Assembly (NCBI GenBank): GCA_022511045.1
Contig: JAFLSF010000019.1
Location: 1 to 37,942 of the forward strand
Reading direction: 5' to 3'
Source: Prevotella sp.
Lineage (GTDB): Bacteria; Bacteroidota; Bacteroidia; Bacteroidales; Bacteroidaceae
DNA: 37,942 bases
Shown here: in pieces, positions 16,314 through 25,685 of the stretch
Layout: the number at the start of each line of letters is the position of its first letter
How positions within the stretch are numbered: position 1 is the first letter of the stretch
Notes under the pieces: generated by a model
The model's database searches: none
The model's input: the letters and a program-made list of their open reading frames with translations, nothing else
What the model was told of the DNA's origin: nothing
Translations under genes and position numbers: made by a program

Positions 16314-17327
16314 TTACTTATTCACCATTTTCTTACCGTTCACGATGACAAGCCCCTTATACGACTTGCCTACGGCTTGTCCCGCCATATTGTACATCAC
16401 GTTCTTTTGCTGATGCTGGTCAACCTTAGTCGTGATAATACCCGTAGGATTTTGGTAGTTGTCGTAGCTGAAAGCTACGTCCTTCAAGCTACCCCAGATG
16501 TATTCCTCCAAGCCTGGATAATCAATAAACGGGTTACGATTGTGCTGTATTCCATAGACGGCCTTGTTGCGAGGCACCTCCTTGTCTTCGCTGACAGGGT
16601 CCTTTGCCGACCACTCCATCAGCATATTCAGTTGCCAATCAGTAAGTCCCGGGTACTTATTGCCCGCAAGAGTTTCTGCTACACCCTCCTTATTACTGTA
16701 ACTCTGGAACCAATTGACTATCTCGTTCTCATAACGCGTCACCATATAGAAATAGGTACGGGCAAAGTCGCCCTTATACATATCATTAGGCTCAAAGCAC
16801 GTTACTTTTGCAACATAGAAGCAAGGCCCTAATTTACTAAAGCCATTCTTGGAAGTTTTTGTAGGACTTTTCGTCTCACCGAAACAAAAATTGCTACGCA
16901 TGTTATTTATATAACCATCAGTAGGGTAAAGGTGATTGAGGTCAGCATAAGCAATATGTCCTCTAGAACCTCCAAACCAGCTATTAGGGAAAGAGTGTTC
17001 ACGGTTATAGCCAGATCCTTCATTTGGATAATTTGACCCTTGACTTACAGGAGTATAATCAGTAACATTAGAGTACATATCCCATATTTTACCATCAGAA
17101 CGTTTGTCTGTAGTTTTGAAATACTCCCAAAGATCATCGTAACTAAGTTTCGTGTGGTTTGCGCTAATAATCTCGTACAATGCCGTCTTCAGTGCCGCGC
17201 CCTTTTTCCCGTCTGCATTCTTGTAATACGTGCCAGAGTCGTTAGGCCCTTGGGCAAACAAGTTGGGGTTAGACATCAGCAGAAATGCGGCTATTGTCAG
17301 CAGGTGTCGTGTTGTTTTCATAAGCAT
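16314..17327 (-). CDS. Secreted endonuclease I family nuclease with C-terminal tail
   Basis: This 337-aa protein begins with a signal peptide (basic MLMKTTRH, hydrophobic core, FAQ near 26). It contains the endonuclease I metal-finger core: GYNREHSFPNSWFGG with Glu-His at 110-111, then DLNHLYPTDG at 129-138 and NNMRSNF. These match catalytic and Mg2+-binding positions of the EndA/Vvn-like family, so an exported non-specific nuclease is expected. The last 28 residues (VMYN...NGKKMVNK) match the tail of the neighbouring 17464-18501 product at 23 of 28 positions and may be an export or anchoring signal. The stop codon directly abuts the first mutS codon. A good promoter lies at 17363-17394. Confidence 0.88.
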   Translation of the reverse strand: MLMKTTRHLLTIAAFLLMSNPNLFAQGPNDSGTYYKNADGKKGAALKTALYEIISANHTKLSYDDLWEYFKTTDKRSDGKIWDMYSNVTDYTPVSQGSNYPNEGSGYNREHSFPNSWFGGSRGHIAYADLNHLYPTDGYINNMRSNFCFGETKSPTKTSKNGFSKLGPCFYVAKVTCFEPNDMYKGDFARTYFYMVTRYENEIVNWFQSYSNKEGVAETLAGNKYPGLTDWQLNMLMEWSAKDPVSEDKEVPRNKAVYGIQHNRNPFIDYPGLEEYIWGSLKDVAFSYDNYQNPTGIITTKVDQHQQKNVMYNMAGQAVGKSYKGLVIVNGKKMVNK

Positions 17328-17362
17328 TTGTTTTGGTGTTATTTCCTTTACATATTACGTTG

Positions 17363-17394
17363 CAAAGGTAATCATTTTCCTTTGATTATGCAAA
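17363..17394 (-). promoter_or_regulatory. Promoter for the endonuclease I - mutS unit
   Basis: On the minus strand TTTG (17394-17391) and TACCTTTG (17370-17363) are separated by exactly 20 bp. This fits the Bacteroidetes pattern and gives a leader of about 30 nt. Confidence 0.82.
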
Positions 17395-17403
17395 GAAAAG
17401 CCT

Positions 17404-17435
17404 AAAAAAGAGCGAAGCCCTTATGGACCTCGCCC
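17404..17435 (-). terminator. Intrinsic terminator after the OB-fold-like gene
   Basis: On the minus strand GGGCGAGG (17435-17428) pairs with CTTCGCTC (17417-17410) over 8 bp with two G-U pairs, and is followed by six T residues (17409-17404). It lies about 29 bp past the stop of the 17464-18501 gene and just before the endonuclease promoter, separating the two units. Confidence 0.65.
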
Positions 17436-17463
17436 TGTTCTTTCAGCCGTAAAAGCGTGTGCT

Positions 17464-18501
17464 TTACTTGTTCACGAACTTCTTGCCGTTCATAATCACG
17501 AGGCCTTTGTAGCTCTTGTTCACTACCTGACCAGCCGTGTTATACATCACGCCCTCAAAGCTCTTGTTGACTACTTTTACCTCATCAATGCTTGTTGGAT
17601 CGCTACCAACGCTGATGAGATAACCGTTAATAAGTTCGGGAGTAGCAACACCATTTGTCATATACTTTTTAAGAATACCTTGGAATACGACATAGTCGTC
17701 TGCCTTAATCGAGTTAATAGTCTCCTCTGTAAAGTTCTTATTATTGTAGTCCTTTGCACGGAACACTGTTAACTTTGCTGATCCGCCCTTTGTATCAGCA
17801 ATATCAAGATTTACATTTCCATAGAGTTCACCACTTGCGTTACGCTGGAAATCTGGAGTTCCAACAACATAACCCTTAACTTTGTACTCCTTAGTGGTCT
17901 GTCCTGCGTCAGCAAGTGCGTTAATTATCTCAAGAGCCTGTGCTACGTTAATTTCTTCGACGACCTCGGGCTCTGGAGCAGAACCATCATAACTAACAAC
18001 AATTTTATGGAACTGAGTATTACCTGCTATCGTCATAGTGACCTCATTAGCATCACCTTCCCAAATGATAGTACCATTAGTCTGCTTCAATCCATCAACA
18101 TTCAGTGTACCAACATTAACGGTATTACCTTTCGCCACTAAATTGCTGTTTGTGTTCACAGTCATTGTCAGTTTCTTGAAGTTGCTCTCTGCCTTGATAG
18201 TGATAGCACCATCATACATACGCAAACGAGGTGCACTTGCCCATATACGATTGCGATTAGCAACATCACCAGATGCTGTTACCGTTACTGTAACGCCACT
18301 AACAGGTGTGGATGTAGTGGTTTCATTAAACTCACCATCAGCGACATAGGTTTGGCCTGATCCTGAAGACTCACCTGTAATAGTTGGGAAAAGGGTCTTG
18401 TAGTCAGCGTCAAAGTCAAATGTAACATCTGACTGGGCGAAAGCAGAACCACAGATGAGCATTAGCATACTCACGAAAGAATAGCGTAAAGTTTTCATCA
18501 T
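17464..18501 (-). CDS. Secreted protein with OB-fold-like domain and Prevotella-type C-terminal tail
   Basis: The 345-aa product starts with a signal peptide (MMKTLRYSFVSMLMLICGSA, cleavage after about residue 22). Residues 23 to about 170 look like a beta-rich Thr/Ser/Val domain. From about 182 to 298 there is a segment that resembles the OB-fold domains found beside secreted nucleases in Bacteroidetes (VAQALEIINAL, then YKVKGYVVGTP, and KADDYVVFQGILKKY). This assignment is by pattern only. The final 28 residues (VMYNTAGQVVNKSYKGLVI then MNGKKFVNK) nearly repeat the tail of the endonuclease next door. It has its own promoter and terminator. A role with extracellular nucleic acid is possible because of the neighbour, but unproven. 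Confidence 0.72.
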   Translation of the reverse strand: MMKTLRYSFVSMLMLICGSAFAQSDVTFDFDADYKTLFPTITGESSGSGQTYVADGEFNETTTSTPVSGVTVTVTASGDVANRNRIWASAPRLRMYDGAITIKAESNFKKLTMTVNTNSNLVAKGNTVNVGTLNVDGLKQTNGTIIWEGDANEVTMTIAGNTQFHKIVVSYDGSAPEPEVVEEINVAQALEIINALADAGQTTKEYKVKGYVVGTPDFQRNASGELYGNVNLDIADTKGGSAKLTVFRAKDYNNKNFTEETINSIKADDYVVFQGILKKYMTNGVATPELINGYLISVGSDPTSIDEVKVVNKSFEGVMYNTAGQVVNKSYKGLVIMNGKKFVNK

Positions 18502-18543
18502 AATGTTTTGAATTTAAAAGTTAATAATATTTGTTTGATGTTG

Positions 18544-18575
18544 CAAAGTTACTTAAAAGTTTTGAATAACGCAAA
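18544..18575 (-). promoter_or_regulatory. Promoter of the OB-fold-like secreted protein gene
   Basis: Minus-strand TTTG (18575-18572) and TAACTTTG (18551-18544) are exactly 20 bp apart, with a leader of about 40 nt to the ATG at 18501. Confidence 0.8.
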
Positions 18576-18651
18576 TGCGTATAGAGAGATTTTTTTGAAC
18601 AAAGTTTTGGAATAATGTAGTTTGTAAAGTAAATTGGTTGGAATTTAACAC

Positions 18652-18827
18652 TTCTATAGGGCTCGTTTTAGGTGAGAAGGGAGCTTGGAAAGAGTGAGAA
18701 GTAAGCGCGCGGGTGGTGAGAAGTAAGCTCACCAGTAGTGCGGAGTAAGCACACTACCGACGAGGATAGGGCTCGTCGTTGACGAAAGTAAGGCTCGTTG
18801 GCAGGAAATATTGCTTTCGTTGGTGTT
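18652..18827. repeat. 22-bp tandem repeat array (eight units)
   Basis: Eight degenerate 22-bp units start at 18652, 18674, 18696, 18718, 18740, 18762, 18784 and 18806. The middle ones open with GAGAAGTAAGC, and a TAGGGCTCGT or TAAGGCTCGT core recurs in the outer ones. A fainter purine-rich beat every 22 bp continues to about 19003. The period is two helical turns and not a coding period. The unit starting near 18784 is related to the repeat at 142-205. No cas genes or constant repeats are present, so it is not a CRISPR array. Confidence 0.85.
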
Positions 18828-19093
18828 AAAACAAAGACTTTTCGGGGTGAAAAAGGGGTGTTTTTGGCAGAAAAACGGGGATTTTCCACTTGTGAGGAGG
18901 GTGGGGAAGTTGGACGAGAAATGTAACCTGCTGATTGAAAGCGAGATGTGAAAACGCGTCATATTTCGCGTATTTGGAGGCGAGGCGGATGTCGGATGGA
19001 AAACGGGCCTTTCTGCGCGACGATTTGTCATAAAGTTTCTGAATTGTTAACATCTTCTGGAGAGACCGAAACAGCCAAGTTTTCAATTTATCT

Positions 19094-19125
19094 CTTGGAG
19101 GTCTGAAGAAAATTGCCTACCTTTG
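19094..19125 (+). promoter_or_regulatory. leuS promoter (Bacteroidetes type)
   Basis: CTTG at 19094-19097 (one mismatch to TTTG) and TACCTTTG at 19118-19125 are 20 bp apart. Confidence 0.75.
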
Positions 19126-19141
19126 CACTCTAAAAGAGTGC
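19125..19141 (+). promoter_or_regulatory. Hairpin at the 5' end of the leuS transcript
   Basis: GCACTCT (19125-19131) and AGAGTGC (19135-19141) pair perfectly with an AAA loop. The stem overlaps the expected start of transcription just after the -7 box, so the mRNA would begin in or at this hairpin, about 30 nt before the ATG. It could be a 5' stabiliser or an operator; no T-box features are visible. Confidence 0.55.
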
Positions 19142-19169
19142 TAAGATTAACAAAAAGAAGACATAGACT

Positions 19170-22013
19170 ATGGAATACGATTTCAGAGACATTGAGCAAA
19201 GGTGGCAGAAGCGCTGGGCGGAGATGCAGACCTATCGCGTGAAGGAAGACCCTACGAAGAAGAAGTTCTACGTGTTGAACATGTTCCCGTACCCTTCTGG
19301 GGCCGGCCTGCATGTGGGTCATCCGTTGGGCTACATAGCCAGCGACATTTATGCCCGCTACAAGCGTCTGAATGGCTACAACGTGCTGAACCCGATGGGC
19401 TATGACGCCTATGGGTTGCCTGCGGAGCAGTATGCCATACAAACGGGCAAGCACCCCGAAAAGACGACGACGGAGAACATTGACCGCTATCGCAGCCAGT
19501 TGGACAAAATAGGTTTTTCCTTCGACTGGGAGCGCGAGGTTCGCACCTGCGACCCTGCCTATTACAAGTGGACACAGTGGGCTTTTCAGCGTATGTTCAA
19601 GTCGTACTACAGCCTGTCGTCGAAAAAGGCTCAGCCCACGATTAAGCTCATCGAGCACTTCGAGTTGATGGGTACCGAGCATTGCAATGCCCTCGGAACG
19701 GAGGAACTGAGCTTTACGGCCGCCGACTGGGCGTCGTTCTCTGAGAAGAAGAAGCAAGAGGTACTGATGAACTACCGCATAGCCTATCTGGCCGAGACTA
19801 TGGTCAACTGGTGTCCTGCGTTAGGCACCGTGTTAGCCAACGACGAGGTTATCAACGGCGTGAGCGAACGCGGCGGCTACCCCGTAGAGCAGAAGAAGAT
19901 GCGCCAATGGTGCTTGCGCGTTTCGGCTTATGCCCAGCGGCTGTTGGACGGACTGGAGACCATCGACTGGACCGACTCACTGAAGGAGACCCAGCGCAAC
20001 TGGATAGGCCGCTCGGAGGGTACGGAGGTGGTGTTCAAGGTGGCCGCCCCAGAAGGCTCGGAGCAGGAGGAAAAGCATTTTACCATCTTCACAACTCGTG
20101 CCGACACCATGTTCGGCGTTACGTTCATGGTATTGGCTCCGGAGAGTGACCTCGTGGAGCAACTGACCACCCAGGAGCAAAAAGCCGAGGTGGAGCAGTA
20201 TCTGGACTATGTGAAGAAACGCACGGAGCGCGAACGCATCAGCGACAAGAAGGTGACGGGCGTATTCTCCGGCTCTTACGCCATCAATCCTTTCACGGAC
20301 GAGAAAATACCCATCTGGATTTCGGAATATGTATTAGCAGGCTACGGAACAGGCGCCATCATGGCCGTTCCTGCCCACGATAGTCGCGACTATGCCTTTG
20401 CCAAGCACTTCAATCTGCCCATTATCCCCCTCATCGAGGGTGCCGACGTCAGCGAGGAGAGCTATGACGCCAAGGAGGGTATCGTGTGCAACTCAGCCTC
20501 AGCCAAGTTCTCGCTCAACGGCTTAACCGTGAAGGAGGCCATTGCCGCCACGAAGAAATACGTCACAGAGCAGGGCATTGGACGCGTGAAGGTGAACTAT
20601 CGTCTGCGCGACGCCATATTCTCGCGCCAACGCTACTGGGGCGAGCCATTCCCCGTCTACTACAAGGACGATATGCCCTACATGATTCCAAAGGAGTGTC
20701 TGCCCTTAGAACTGCCCGAGGTGGACAAGTATCAGCCTACGGAAACGGGTGAGCCGCCATTGGGACGAGCCCAGATGTGGGCGTGGGACACCAAGACGGA
20801 CAAGGTAGTATCTAAAGACCTTATCGACCACAAGAGCGTCTTCCCGCTCGAGCTAAACACGATGCCAGGCTTTGCAGGCTCCTCAGCCTATTACCTGCGC
20901 TATATGGACCCCAAGAACGATAAGGCTTTAGTGGACAAGGACGTAGACGAGTACTGGCGCAACGTCGACCTCTACGTGGGAGGTACGGAGCACGCTACGG
21001 GCCATCTCATCTATTCGCGTTTCTGGAACAAGTTCCTCTACGACTCTGGTTACTCCTGTGAGGATGAGCCTTTCAAGAAGCTCGTCAATCAGGGAATGAT
21101 ACAGGGCCGCTCGAACTTCGTGTATCGTATCGAGGAGGGAGCCGACAAAGGAAAGTTCGTCAGCGTGGGATTGAAGAACGATTATCAGGTGACTCCAATC
21201 CACGTGGACGTGAACATCGTTAGTAACGACGTTCTTGATATTGAGGCTTTCAAGGCTTGGCGTCCAGAGTACAACGATGCTGAGTTCATACTTGAGAACG
21301 GACAGTACAAGTGCGGGTGGGCTATTGAGAAGATGTCGAAGTCGATGTTCAACGTCGTCAACCCCGATATGATTGTCGAAAAATATGGTGCTGACACTTT
21401 GCGTCTCTATGAGATGTTCCTCGGACCCGTCGAGCAGAGTAAGCCCTGGGACACGAACGGCATTGACGGATGTCACCGTTTCCTCAAGAAGTTCTGGGCA
21501 CTTTGCACCACCGCATTAGAGCAGCCTGCTGACGAGGCTCCCAAAGCGGAAAGTCTGAAAAGCGTGCATAAACTCATCAAGAAAGTTAGTCAAGATATTG
21601 AGCAGTTCTCTTATAACACCAGCATATCGGCCTTTATGATTTGCGTCAACGAGCTTTCGCAACAGAAGTGCCGCTCGAAGGAACTTTTGCAAAATATCAT
21701 CGTGACCATTGCGCCCTTTGCTCCCCACATTGCCGAGGAGTTGTGGCAGCTCTACGGAAACGAGGGTAGCGTATGCGACACCCAATGGCCCGAGTGGGAC
21801 GAGCAGTATCTGGTGGAGAATACGGTGAAGTTAGGTGTCGCCTTTAACGGCAAAACGCGCTTCGATATGGAGTTCCCAGCCGATGCTGACAATGACACGG
21901 TACAAAAGGCTGTCTTAGCCGACGAGCGCGCCGAGAAATATATCGAGGGCAAACCCATCGTGAAAATCATCATTGTGCCTAAGCGCATGGTCAACATTGT
22001 ATTAGGTAAGTAA
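19170..22013 (+). CDS. leuS: Leucyl-tRNA synthetase
   Basis: LeuRS charges tRNA-Leu and edits mischarged amino acids. The 947-aa protein has the class I HIGH-type motif as HVGH (about residue 48, in [16 protein letters not shown]). The editing domain carries the TTRADTMFG threonine-rich loop and [19 protein letters not shown]. The KMSKS motif is at about 721 ([14 protein letters not shown]), followed by the anticodon-binding domain and a C-terminal extension. The gene is visibly richer in G/C and in C- or G-ending codons than the polysaccharide-type genes that follow further on. It has its own promoter and leads a run of same-strand genes to 27512. Confidence 0.97.
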   Translation: MEYDFRDIEQRWQKRWAEMQTYRVKEDPTKKKFYVLNMFPYPSGAGLHVGHPLGYIASDIYARYKRLNGYNVLNPMGYDAYGLPAEQYAIQTGKHPEKTTTENIDRYRSQLDKIGFSFDWEREVRTCDPAYYKWTQWAFQRMFKSYYSLSSKKAQPTIKLIEHFELMGTEHCNALGTEELSFTAADWASFSEKKKQEVLMNYRIAYLAETMVNWCPALGTVLANDEVINGVSERGGYPVEQKKMRQWCLRVSAYAQRLLDGLETIDWTDSLKETQRNWIGRSEGTEVVFKVAAPEGSEQEEKHFTIFTTRADTMFGVTFMVLAPESDLVEQLTTQEQKAEVEQYLDYVKKRTERERISDKKVTGVFSGSYAINPFTDEKIPIWISEYVLAGYGTGAIMAVPAHDSRDYAFAKHFNLPIIPLIEGADVSEESYDAKEGIVCNSASAKFSLNGLTVKEAIAATKKYVTEQGIGRVKVNYRLRDAIFSRQRYWGEPFPVYYKDDMPYMIPKECLPLELPEVDKYQPTETGEPPLGRAQMWAWDTKTDKVVSKDLIDHKSVFPLELNTMPGFAGSSAYYLRYMDPKNDKALVDKDVDEYWRNVDLYVGGTEHATGHLIYSRFWNKFLYDSGYSCEDEPFKKLVNQGMIQGRSNFVYRIEEGADKGKFVSVGLKNDYQVTPIHVDVNIVSNDVLDIEAFKAWRPEYNDAEFILENGQYKCGWAIEKMSKSMFNVVNPDMIVEKYGADTLRLYEMFLGPVEQSKPWDTNGIDGCHRFLKKFWALCTTALEQPADEAPKAESLKSVHKLIKKVSQDIEQFSYNTSISAFMICVNELSQQKCRSKELLQNIIVTIAPFAPHIAEELWQLYGNEGSVCDTQWPEWDEQYLVENTVKLGVAFNGKTRFDMEFPADADNDTVQKAVLADERAEKYIEGKPIVKIIIVPKRMVNIVLGK

Positions 22014-22045
22014 TTGGGAATCCTTAATTGCGAATTAGGTATAAC

Positions 22046-22993
22046 ATGACTCTCAACAATAAAATCGTATTTAACGAGGTCAAGGACTATCTCTTTATCA
22101 CCATAGGAGTAACTTTGTATTCTTTCGCCTTCACTATCTTTCTGATGCCCTATCAGATTGTATCTGGAGGCGTGACGGGTATATCGGCCATCATATACTA
22201 CATTACGGGATTCCATTTGGAGAATACCTATATCATCATCAACGGTTTTCTGCTTTTGGTGGCGCTGAAGATTTTAGGTCTGAAGTTCCTAATGAAGACC
22301 ATCTATGCCATCATTATGCTATACTTGATGCTCTACTTCGCTCAAGAGATATTCCCCAAACAGGACAACGGACTACCGATAAAACTGATGGGCGAGGGGC
22401 AGGACTTTATGTCGATGATTATTGGTGCCTTATTGTCCGGTATGGCTTTGGCCACCGTCTTCCTCAATAATGGCTCGACGGGAGGCACGGACATCATTGC
22501 CGCCAGCGTTAATAAGTATCACAACATATCATTGGGTAGCGTACTTATCAGCATTGACCTCATGATTATAGGCTCATGTATGTTCTTCCCCCAGTTTGGT
22601 AACTACATCGAGCGGGCCCATAAAGTAGTGTTTGGTTTCTGCGTGATGGCTATGGAGAACTATGTGCTGGACTACGTGATGAACATGCGGAGACAATCCG
22701 TTCAGTTTATGATATTCAGCCGCAAATGGCAAGAGATAGCCAATGCTATAGGTACCAAGATGGATCATGGAGTTACTATCCTCGATGGACACGGCTGGTA
22801 TACCGGACAGAAAATGAAAGTGCTCTGTATCTTGGCCAAGAAGCGCGAAAGCGTCAACATGTTTCGCCTGATTAAGATGATAGACCCTAATGCCTTCGTG
22901 TCCCAGTCGAGCGTTATCGGTGTATATGGAGAGGGATTTGACGAAATGAAGGTGTCGGTGAAAAACTTCAATAACCCTAAAGACGTTAAGTAA
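22046..22993 (+). CDS. YitT family membrane protein (DUF161 + DUF2179)
   Basis: This 315-aa protein from ATG 22046 has about five to six hydrophobic segments in its first two thirds ([58 protein letters not shown]). A soluble C-terminal domain of the DUF2179 type follows ([19 protein letters not shown], then [19 protein letters not shown]). The architecture matches the YitT/YqfU group of inner-membrane proteins, whose function is not settled. A TTG at 22028 could add six residues, but ATG 22046 is the better start. It ends two bases before rdgB, implying co-transcription. Confidence 0.85.
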   Translation: MTLNNKIVFNEVKDYLFITIGVTLYSFAFTIFLMPYQIVSGGVTGISAIIYYITGFHLENTYIIINGFLLLVALKILGLKFLMKTIYAIIMLYLMLYFAQEIFPKQDNGLPIKLMGEGQDFMSMIIGALLSGMALATVFLNNGSTGGTDIIAASVNKYHNISLGSVLISIDLMIIGSCMFFPQFGNYIERAHKVVFGFCVMAMENYVLDYVMNMRRQSVQFMIFSRKWQEIANAIGTKMDHGVTILDGHGWYTGQKMKVLCILAKKRESVNMFRLIKMIDPNAFVSQSSVIGVYGEGFDEMKVSVKNFNNPKDVK

Positions 22994-22995
22994 GT

Positions 22996-23610
22996 ATGAG
23001 GATTGTCTTTGCCACTAATAATCAACATAAGCTGGAGGAGATAAGAAGTATTTTAGGCAGTCAGTTCCAAGTGTTGTCGCTGAGTGACATTGGTTGTCAC
23101 GAGGATATTCCAGAGACGGGACAAACGTTGGAGGATAACGCTACCATGAAGGCGCAATACATCTACGATAAGTATCACGTCAATTGTTTCGCTGACGATA
23201 CGGGTCTTGAGGTGGATGCGCTTGGCGGTGCTCCCGGGGTTTATAGTGCCAGATATGCCAGTCTTTTTGACTCTAATGGCAATGCCAATGAAGCTAAGCC
23301 TAAGGACCATGACTCTGAAGCCAACATGGATTGTCTTCTGCGCAAATTAGGGAATAATAACAATCGGAAAGCAAGATTCCGCACAGTCATTGCGTTAATA
23401 ATAGAGGGAAAGGTTACTACCTTTGAAGGCATTGTCGAAGGTAACATCATCCAAGAGCGTAGGGGAGGGGAGGGGTTCGGCTATGACCCAATCTTCCAGC
23501 CAGAAGGCTACGACAAGACCTTTGCCGAATTGGGTGTAGACACCAAAAACCACATTAGCCACAGGGCACGGGCGGTGGCGAAACTCTATGACTATCTAAA
23601 TGACAAGTGA
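22996..23610 (+). CDS. rdgB: RdgB/HAM1 family non-canonical purine NTP pyrophosphatase
   Basis: This enzyme removes dITP, ITP and XTP from the nucleotide pool by hydrolysing them to monophosphates. The 204-aa protein has the diagnostic [13 protein letters not shown]-terminus, [39 protein letters not shown] with the catalytic acidic residues, and the C-terminal [11 protein letters not shown] and HRARAVAKL segments. It starts two bases after the YitT-like gene, and the first possible codons of porZ overlap its stop, so it sits inside an operon. Confidence 0.95.
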   Translation: MRIVFATNNQHKLEEIRSILGSQFQVLSLSDIGCHEDIPETGQTLEDNATMKAQYIYDKYHVNCFADDTGLEVDALGGAPGVYSARYASLFDSNGNANEAKPKDHDSEANMDCLLRKLGNNNNRKARFRTVIALIIEGKVTTFEGIVEGNIIQERRGGEGFGYDPIFQPEGYDKTFAELGVDTKNHISHRARAVAKLYDYLNDK

Positions 23611-23636
23611 CTATGCAAACTGACAGATATAGCGGC

Positions 23637-25685
23637 ATGAAAAAGAGAAAGGAGAATATGCGTGTCAAGAGATGGACGTGGGTAATGGTTTTAGCACTCG
23701 TCATTTCCCATTCATCATCTTATCTTGCAATGGCGCAGGTGGGAACTTGGCGCAACTATTTGGCCTATAGCGACGTGCAACAGATTGAGGCCGCTGGCAG
23801 CGACTTGTTCGTTCGTGCTTCTAACAACCTATATCAGTACAATACCAAAGACCAGAGCATTTACACCTACGATAAGACAAAAGGCCTCAGCGACACTTAT
23901 ATCAATTGTATACGTTGGTGCCAACAAGCTCATAAATTAGTTGTTGCCTATGAGAATTCAAACATTGACCTCGTAGAGACCAACGGCAATGTGACCAATA
24001 TCAGCGATATTTACTCGAAATCCATTACAGGCGGTAAAAATATCCATAATATCCTTTGTCATGGTACATCGGCTTATTTGTCGACGGATTTCGGTGTGGT
24101 AAAAATCAATGTCAAGGATGCTGAAATTAGTGAGAGTTACGTTCTCGGCTTCATCGTCACAGCAGTAGCCATTGAAGGCAATTACATCTATGCTCAAAGC
24201 AGCAATAACAGCGTTTGGAAGGCCGATATGTCAGAAAACCTCATCGACCCTAACAACTGGAGTAAAGCCACTACTTATCCATCGTTTGAGGAAGACAAGA
24301 CAGATTACAACAATAACATCAACTTGGTGAACATTTTGCAACCAGGAGGACCGAAATACAACACTTTCGGATTTATGCGTTTCGTAAATAATCGTCTCCT
24401 AACTTGTAGAGGAGTGATGGACGGAAAGATAGAACCAGCTTACGTTCAGGTAATGGAAAATAATGAATGGAAACAGTATTTGAAAGAAAACGTGGCCTCG
24501 CAAATAGGCGTATCGTTCATCAATACCTATGAAGTGGACAGTGACCCCAGAGACCATAATCATGTCTTTGCTTGCGCACAAAACGGATTATATGAAATGC
24601 GTAATGGGGCATTCGTTAAATTCTATAACAGCGATAACAGTCCCATTGATGCTTACGATGCTTATGACTATGAACTGGTAACAAGTATCAAATTCGATAA
24701 AAATGGTAATCTCTGGATGCTGAACAGTCTGGCACCTAATCAGTCAATAATAGAACTTAAAAGCAATGGAACTTTTGTCACACATCAAGTTCCTGAGCTG
24801 ATGAAATACACCAGTGGTAGTGGAAAGGTGTATAGTCTGCCTAATATGCAACATCTCTTCATCGACTCACGAGGACTATTTTGGTTTGTAAATTCTAACT
24901 ATAATTATCCTGGTATCGTTTGTTACGATTGTACTTCTAACAAGGCATTATTTTATGGCTCTTTTGTAAATCAAGACGGCACGTCCTATGATAACTGTTA
25001 TCCTAACGATGTCAAGGAAGATTTTAACGGAAATATCTGGATAGCTACCACTAAAGGACCATTTTATATTAAGAGCAATGAAGTAGGATATAGTAATGCT
25101 ATATTCTATCAAGAGAAAATACCTCGCAATGATGGCACTGACTTGGCAGATTATTTGTTGACGGGTATGCAGTGTAATACCATTGCCATTGATGGTGCTG
25201 GACGCAAATGGATAGGTACTACAGGCTATGGTGTCTATCTCATTAGTGAGGATAATATGACACAGTTACAGCACTTTACTGCTGATAATTCCTGTCTATT
25301 ATCAAATAACGTCAACTATATCACTATCAACCAACAGACTGGTGAGGTGTTCTTTGGAACGGATAAAGGATTATGCTCCTATATTTCAGATGCTACAGAA
25401 GCAGCCACTGAAATGACGAAAGACAATGTATGGGCATATCCTAATCCTGTCACTCCAGATTATACGGGTCTTATCACCATTGTTGGACTCACTCTGAATG
25501 CCGATGTTAAAATATTGGCATCTAACGGTGCTTTAGTTTATGAAGGACGTTCTAATGGTGGAACATTTACTTGGAATGGTTGTGATAGTAAAGGTAACAA
25601 AGTAACTTCAGGTGTTTATATGGTAGCTACAGCTACCAATAATGGTGAAAAAGGAACCGTATGCAAAATAGCTATAGTAAGATAA
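23637..25685 (+). CDS. porZ: Type IX secretion system protein PorZ (beta-propeller with CTD)
   Basis: PorZ is a surface component of the T9SS attachment complex; in Porphyromonas gingivalis it delivers anionic LPS to the PorU sortase. The 682-aa protein has a basic, hydrophobic signal peptide (to about AMAQ, residue 34). It then shows the typical mature start VGTWRNYLAYSDVQQIEAAG and repeated propeller strands (LFVRASNNLYQY, GNLWMLNSL, GNIWIATTKGPF, GRKWIGTTGYGVYLI). From about residue 599 there is a canonical T9SS C-terminal domain (WAYPNPVTPDYTGLITIVG, ending in GTVCKIAIVR). Start codon choice is uncertain: ATGs at 23613, 23637 and 23658 and a GTG at 23607 are in frame; 23637 gives a normal signal peptide. 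Its 3' end overlaps the next gene by 25 bp. Confidence 0.9.
   Translation: MKKRKENMRVKRWTWVMVLALVISHSSSYLAMAQVGTWRNYLAYSDVQQIEAAGSDLFVRASNNLYQYNTKDQSIYTYDKTKGLSDTYINCIRWCQQAHKLVVAYENSNIDLVETNGNVTNISDIYSKSITGGKNIHNILCHGTSAYLSTDFGVVKINVKDAEISESYVLGFIVTAVAIEGNYIYAQSSNNSVWKADMSENLIDPNNWSKATTYPSFEEDKTDYNNNINLVNILQPGGPKYNTFGFMRFVNNRLLTCRGVMDGKIEPAYVQVMENNEWKQYLKENVASQIGVSFINTYEVDSDPRDHNHVFACAQNGLYEMRNGAFVKFYNSDNSPIDAYDAYDYELVTSIKFDKNGNLWMLNSLAPNQSIIELKSNGTFVTHQVPELMKYTSGSGKVYSLPNMQHLFIDSRGLFWFVNSNYNYPGIVCYDCTSNKALFYGSFVNQDGTSYDNCYPNDVKEDFNGNIWIATTKGPFYIKSNEVGYSNAIFYQEKIPRNDGTDLADYLLTGMQCNTIAIDGAGRKWIGTTGYGVYLISEDNMTQLQHFTADNSCLLSNNVNYITINQQTGEVFFGTDKGLCSYISDATEAATEMTKDNVWAYPNPVTPDYTGLITIVGLTLNADVKILASNGALVYEGRSNGGTFTWNGCDSKGNKVTSGVYMVATATNNGEKGTVCKIAIVR

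Larger units (their letters stand above)
18502..19169. other. Long intergenic region before leuS
   Basis: This 668-bp gap between divergent genes holds a minus-strand promoter (18544-18575), the 22-bp tandem array (18652-18827), a weakly 22-periodic tail to about 19003, and the leuS promoter and leader hairpin (19094-19141). Several short overlapping minus-strand reading frames cross the array, but none resembles a protein and the 22-bp period is not a multiple of three. I see no gene here. Confidence 0.75.

Noticed and set aside
18652..18827. CRISPR array
   Set aside because: Repeats are too short and too degenerate, there are no unique spacers, and no cas genes are present.
18668..19086. 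Three overlapping short minus-strand frames in the leuS upstream gap
   Set aside because: They run through a 22-bp array whose period is not a multiple of three, and the predicted peptides look like no protein.
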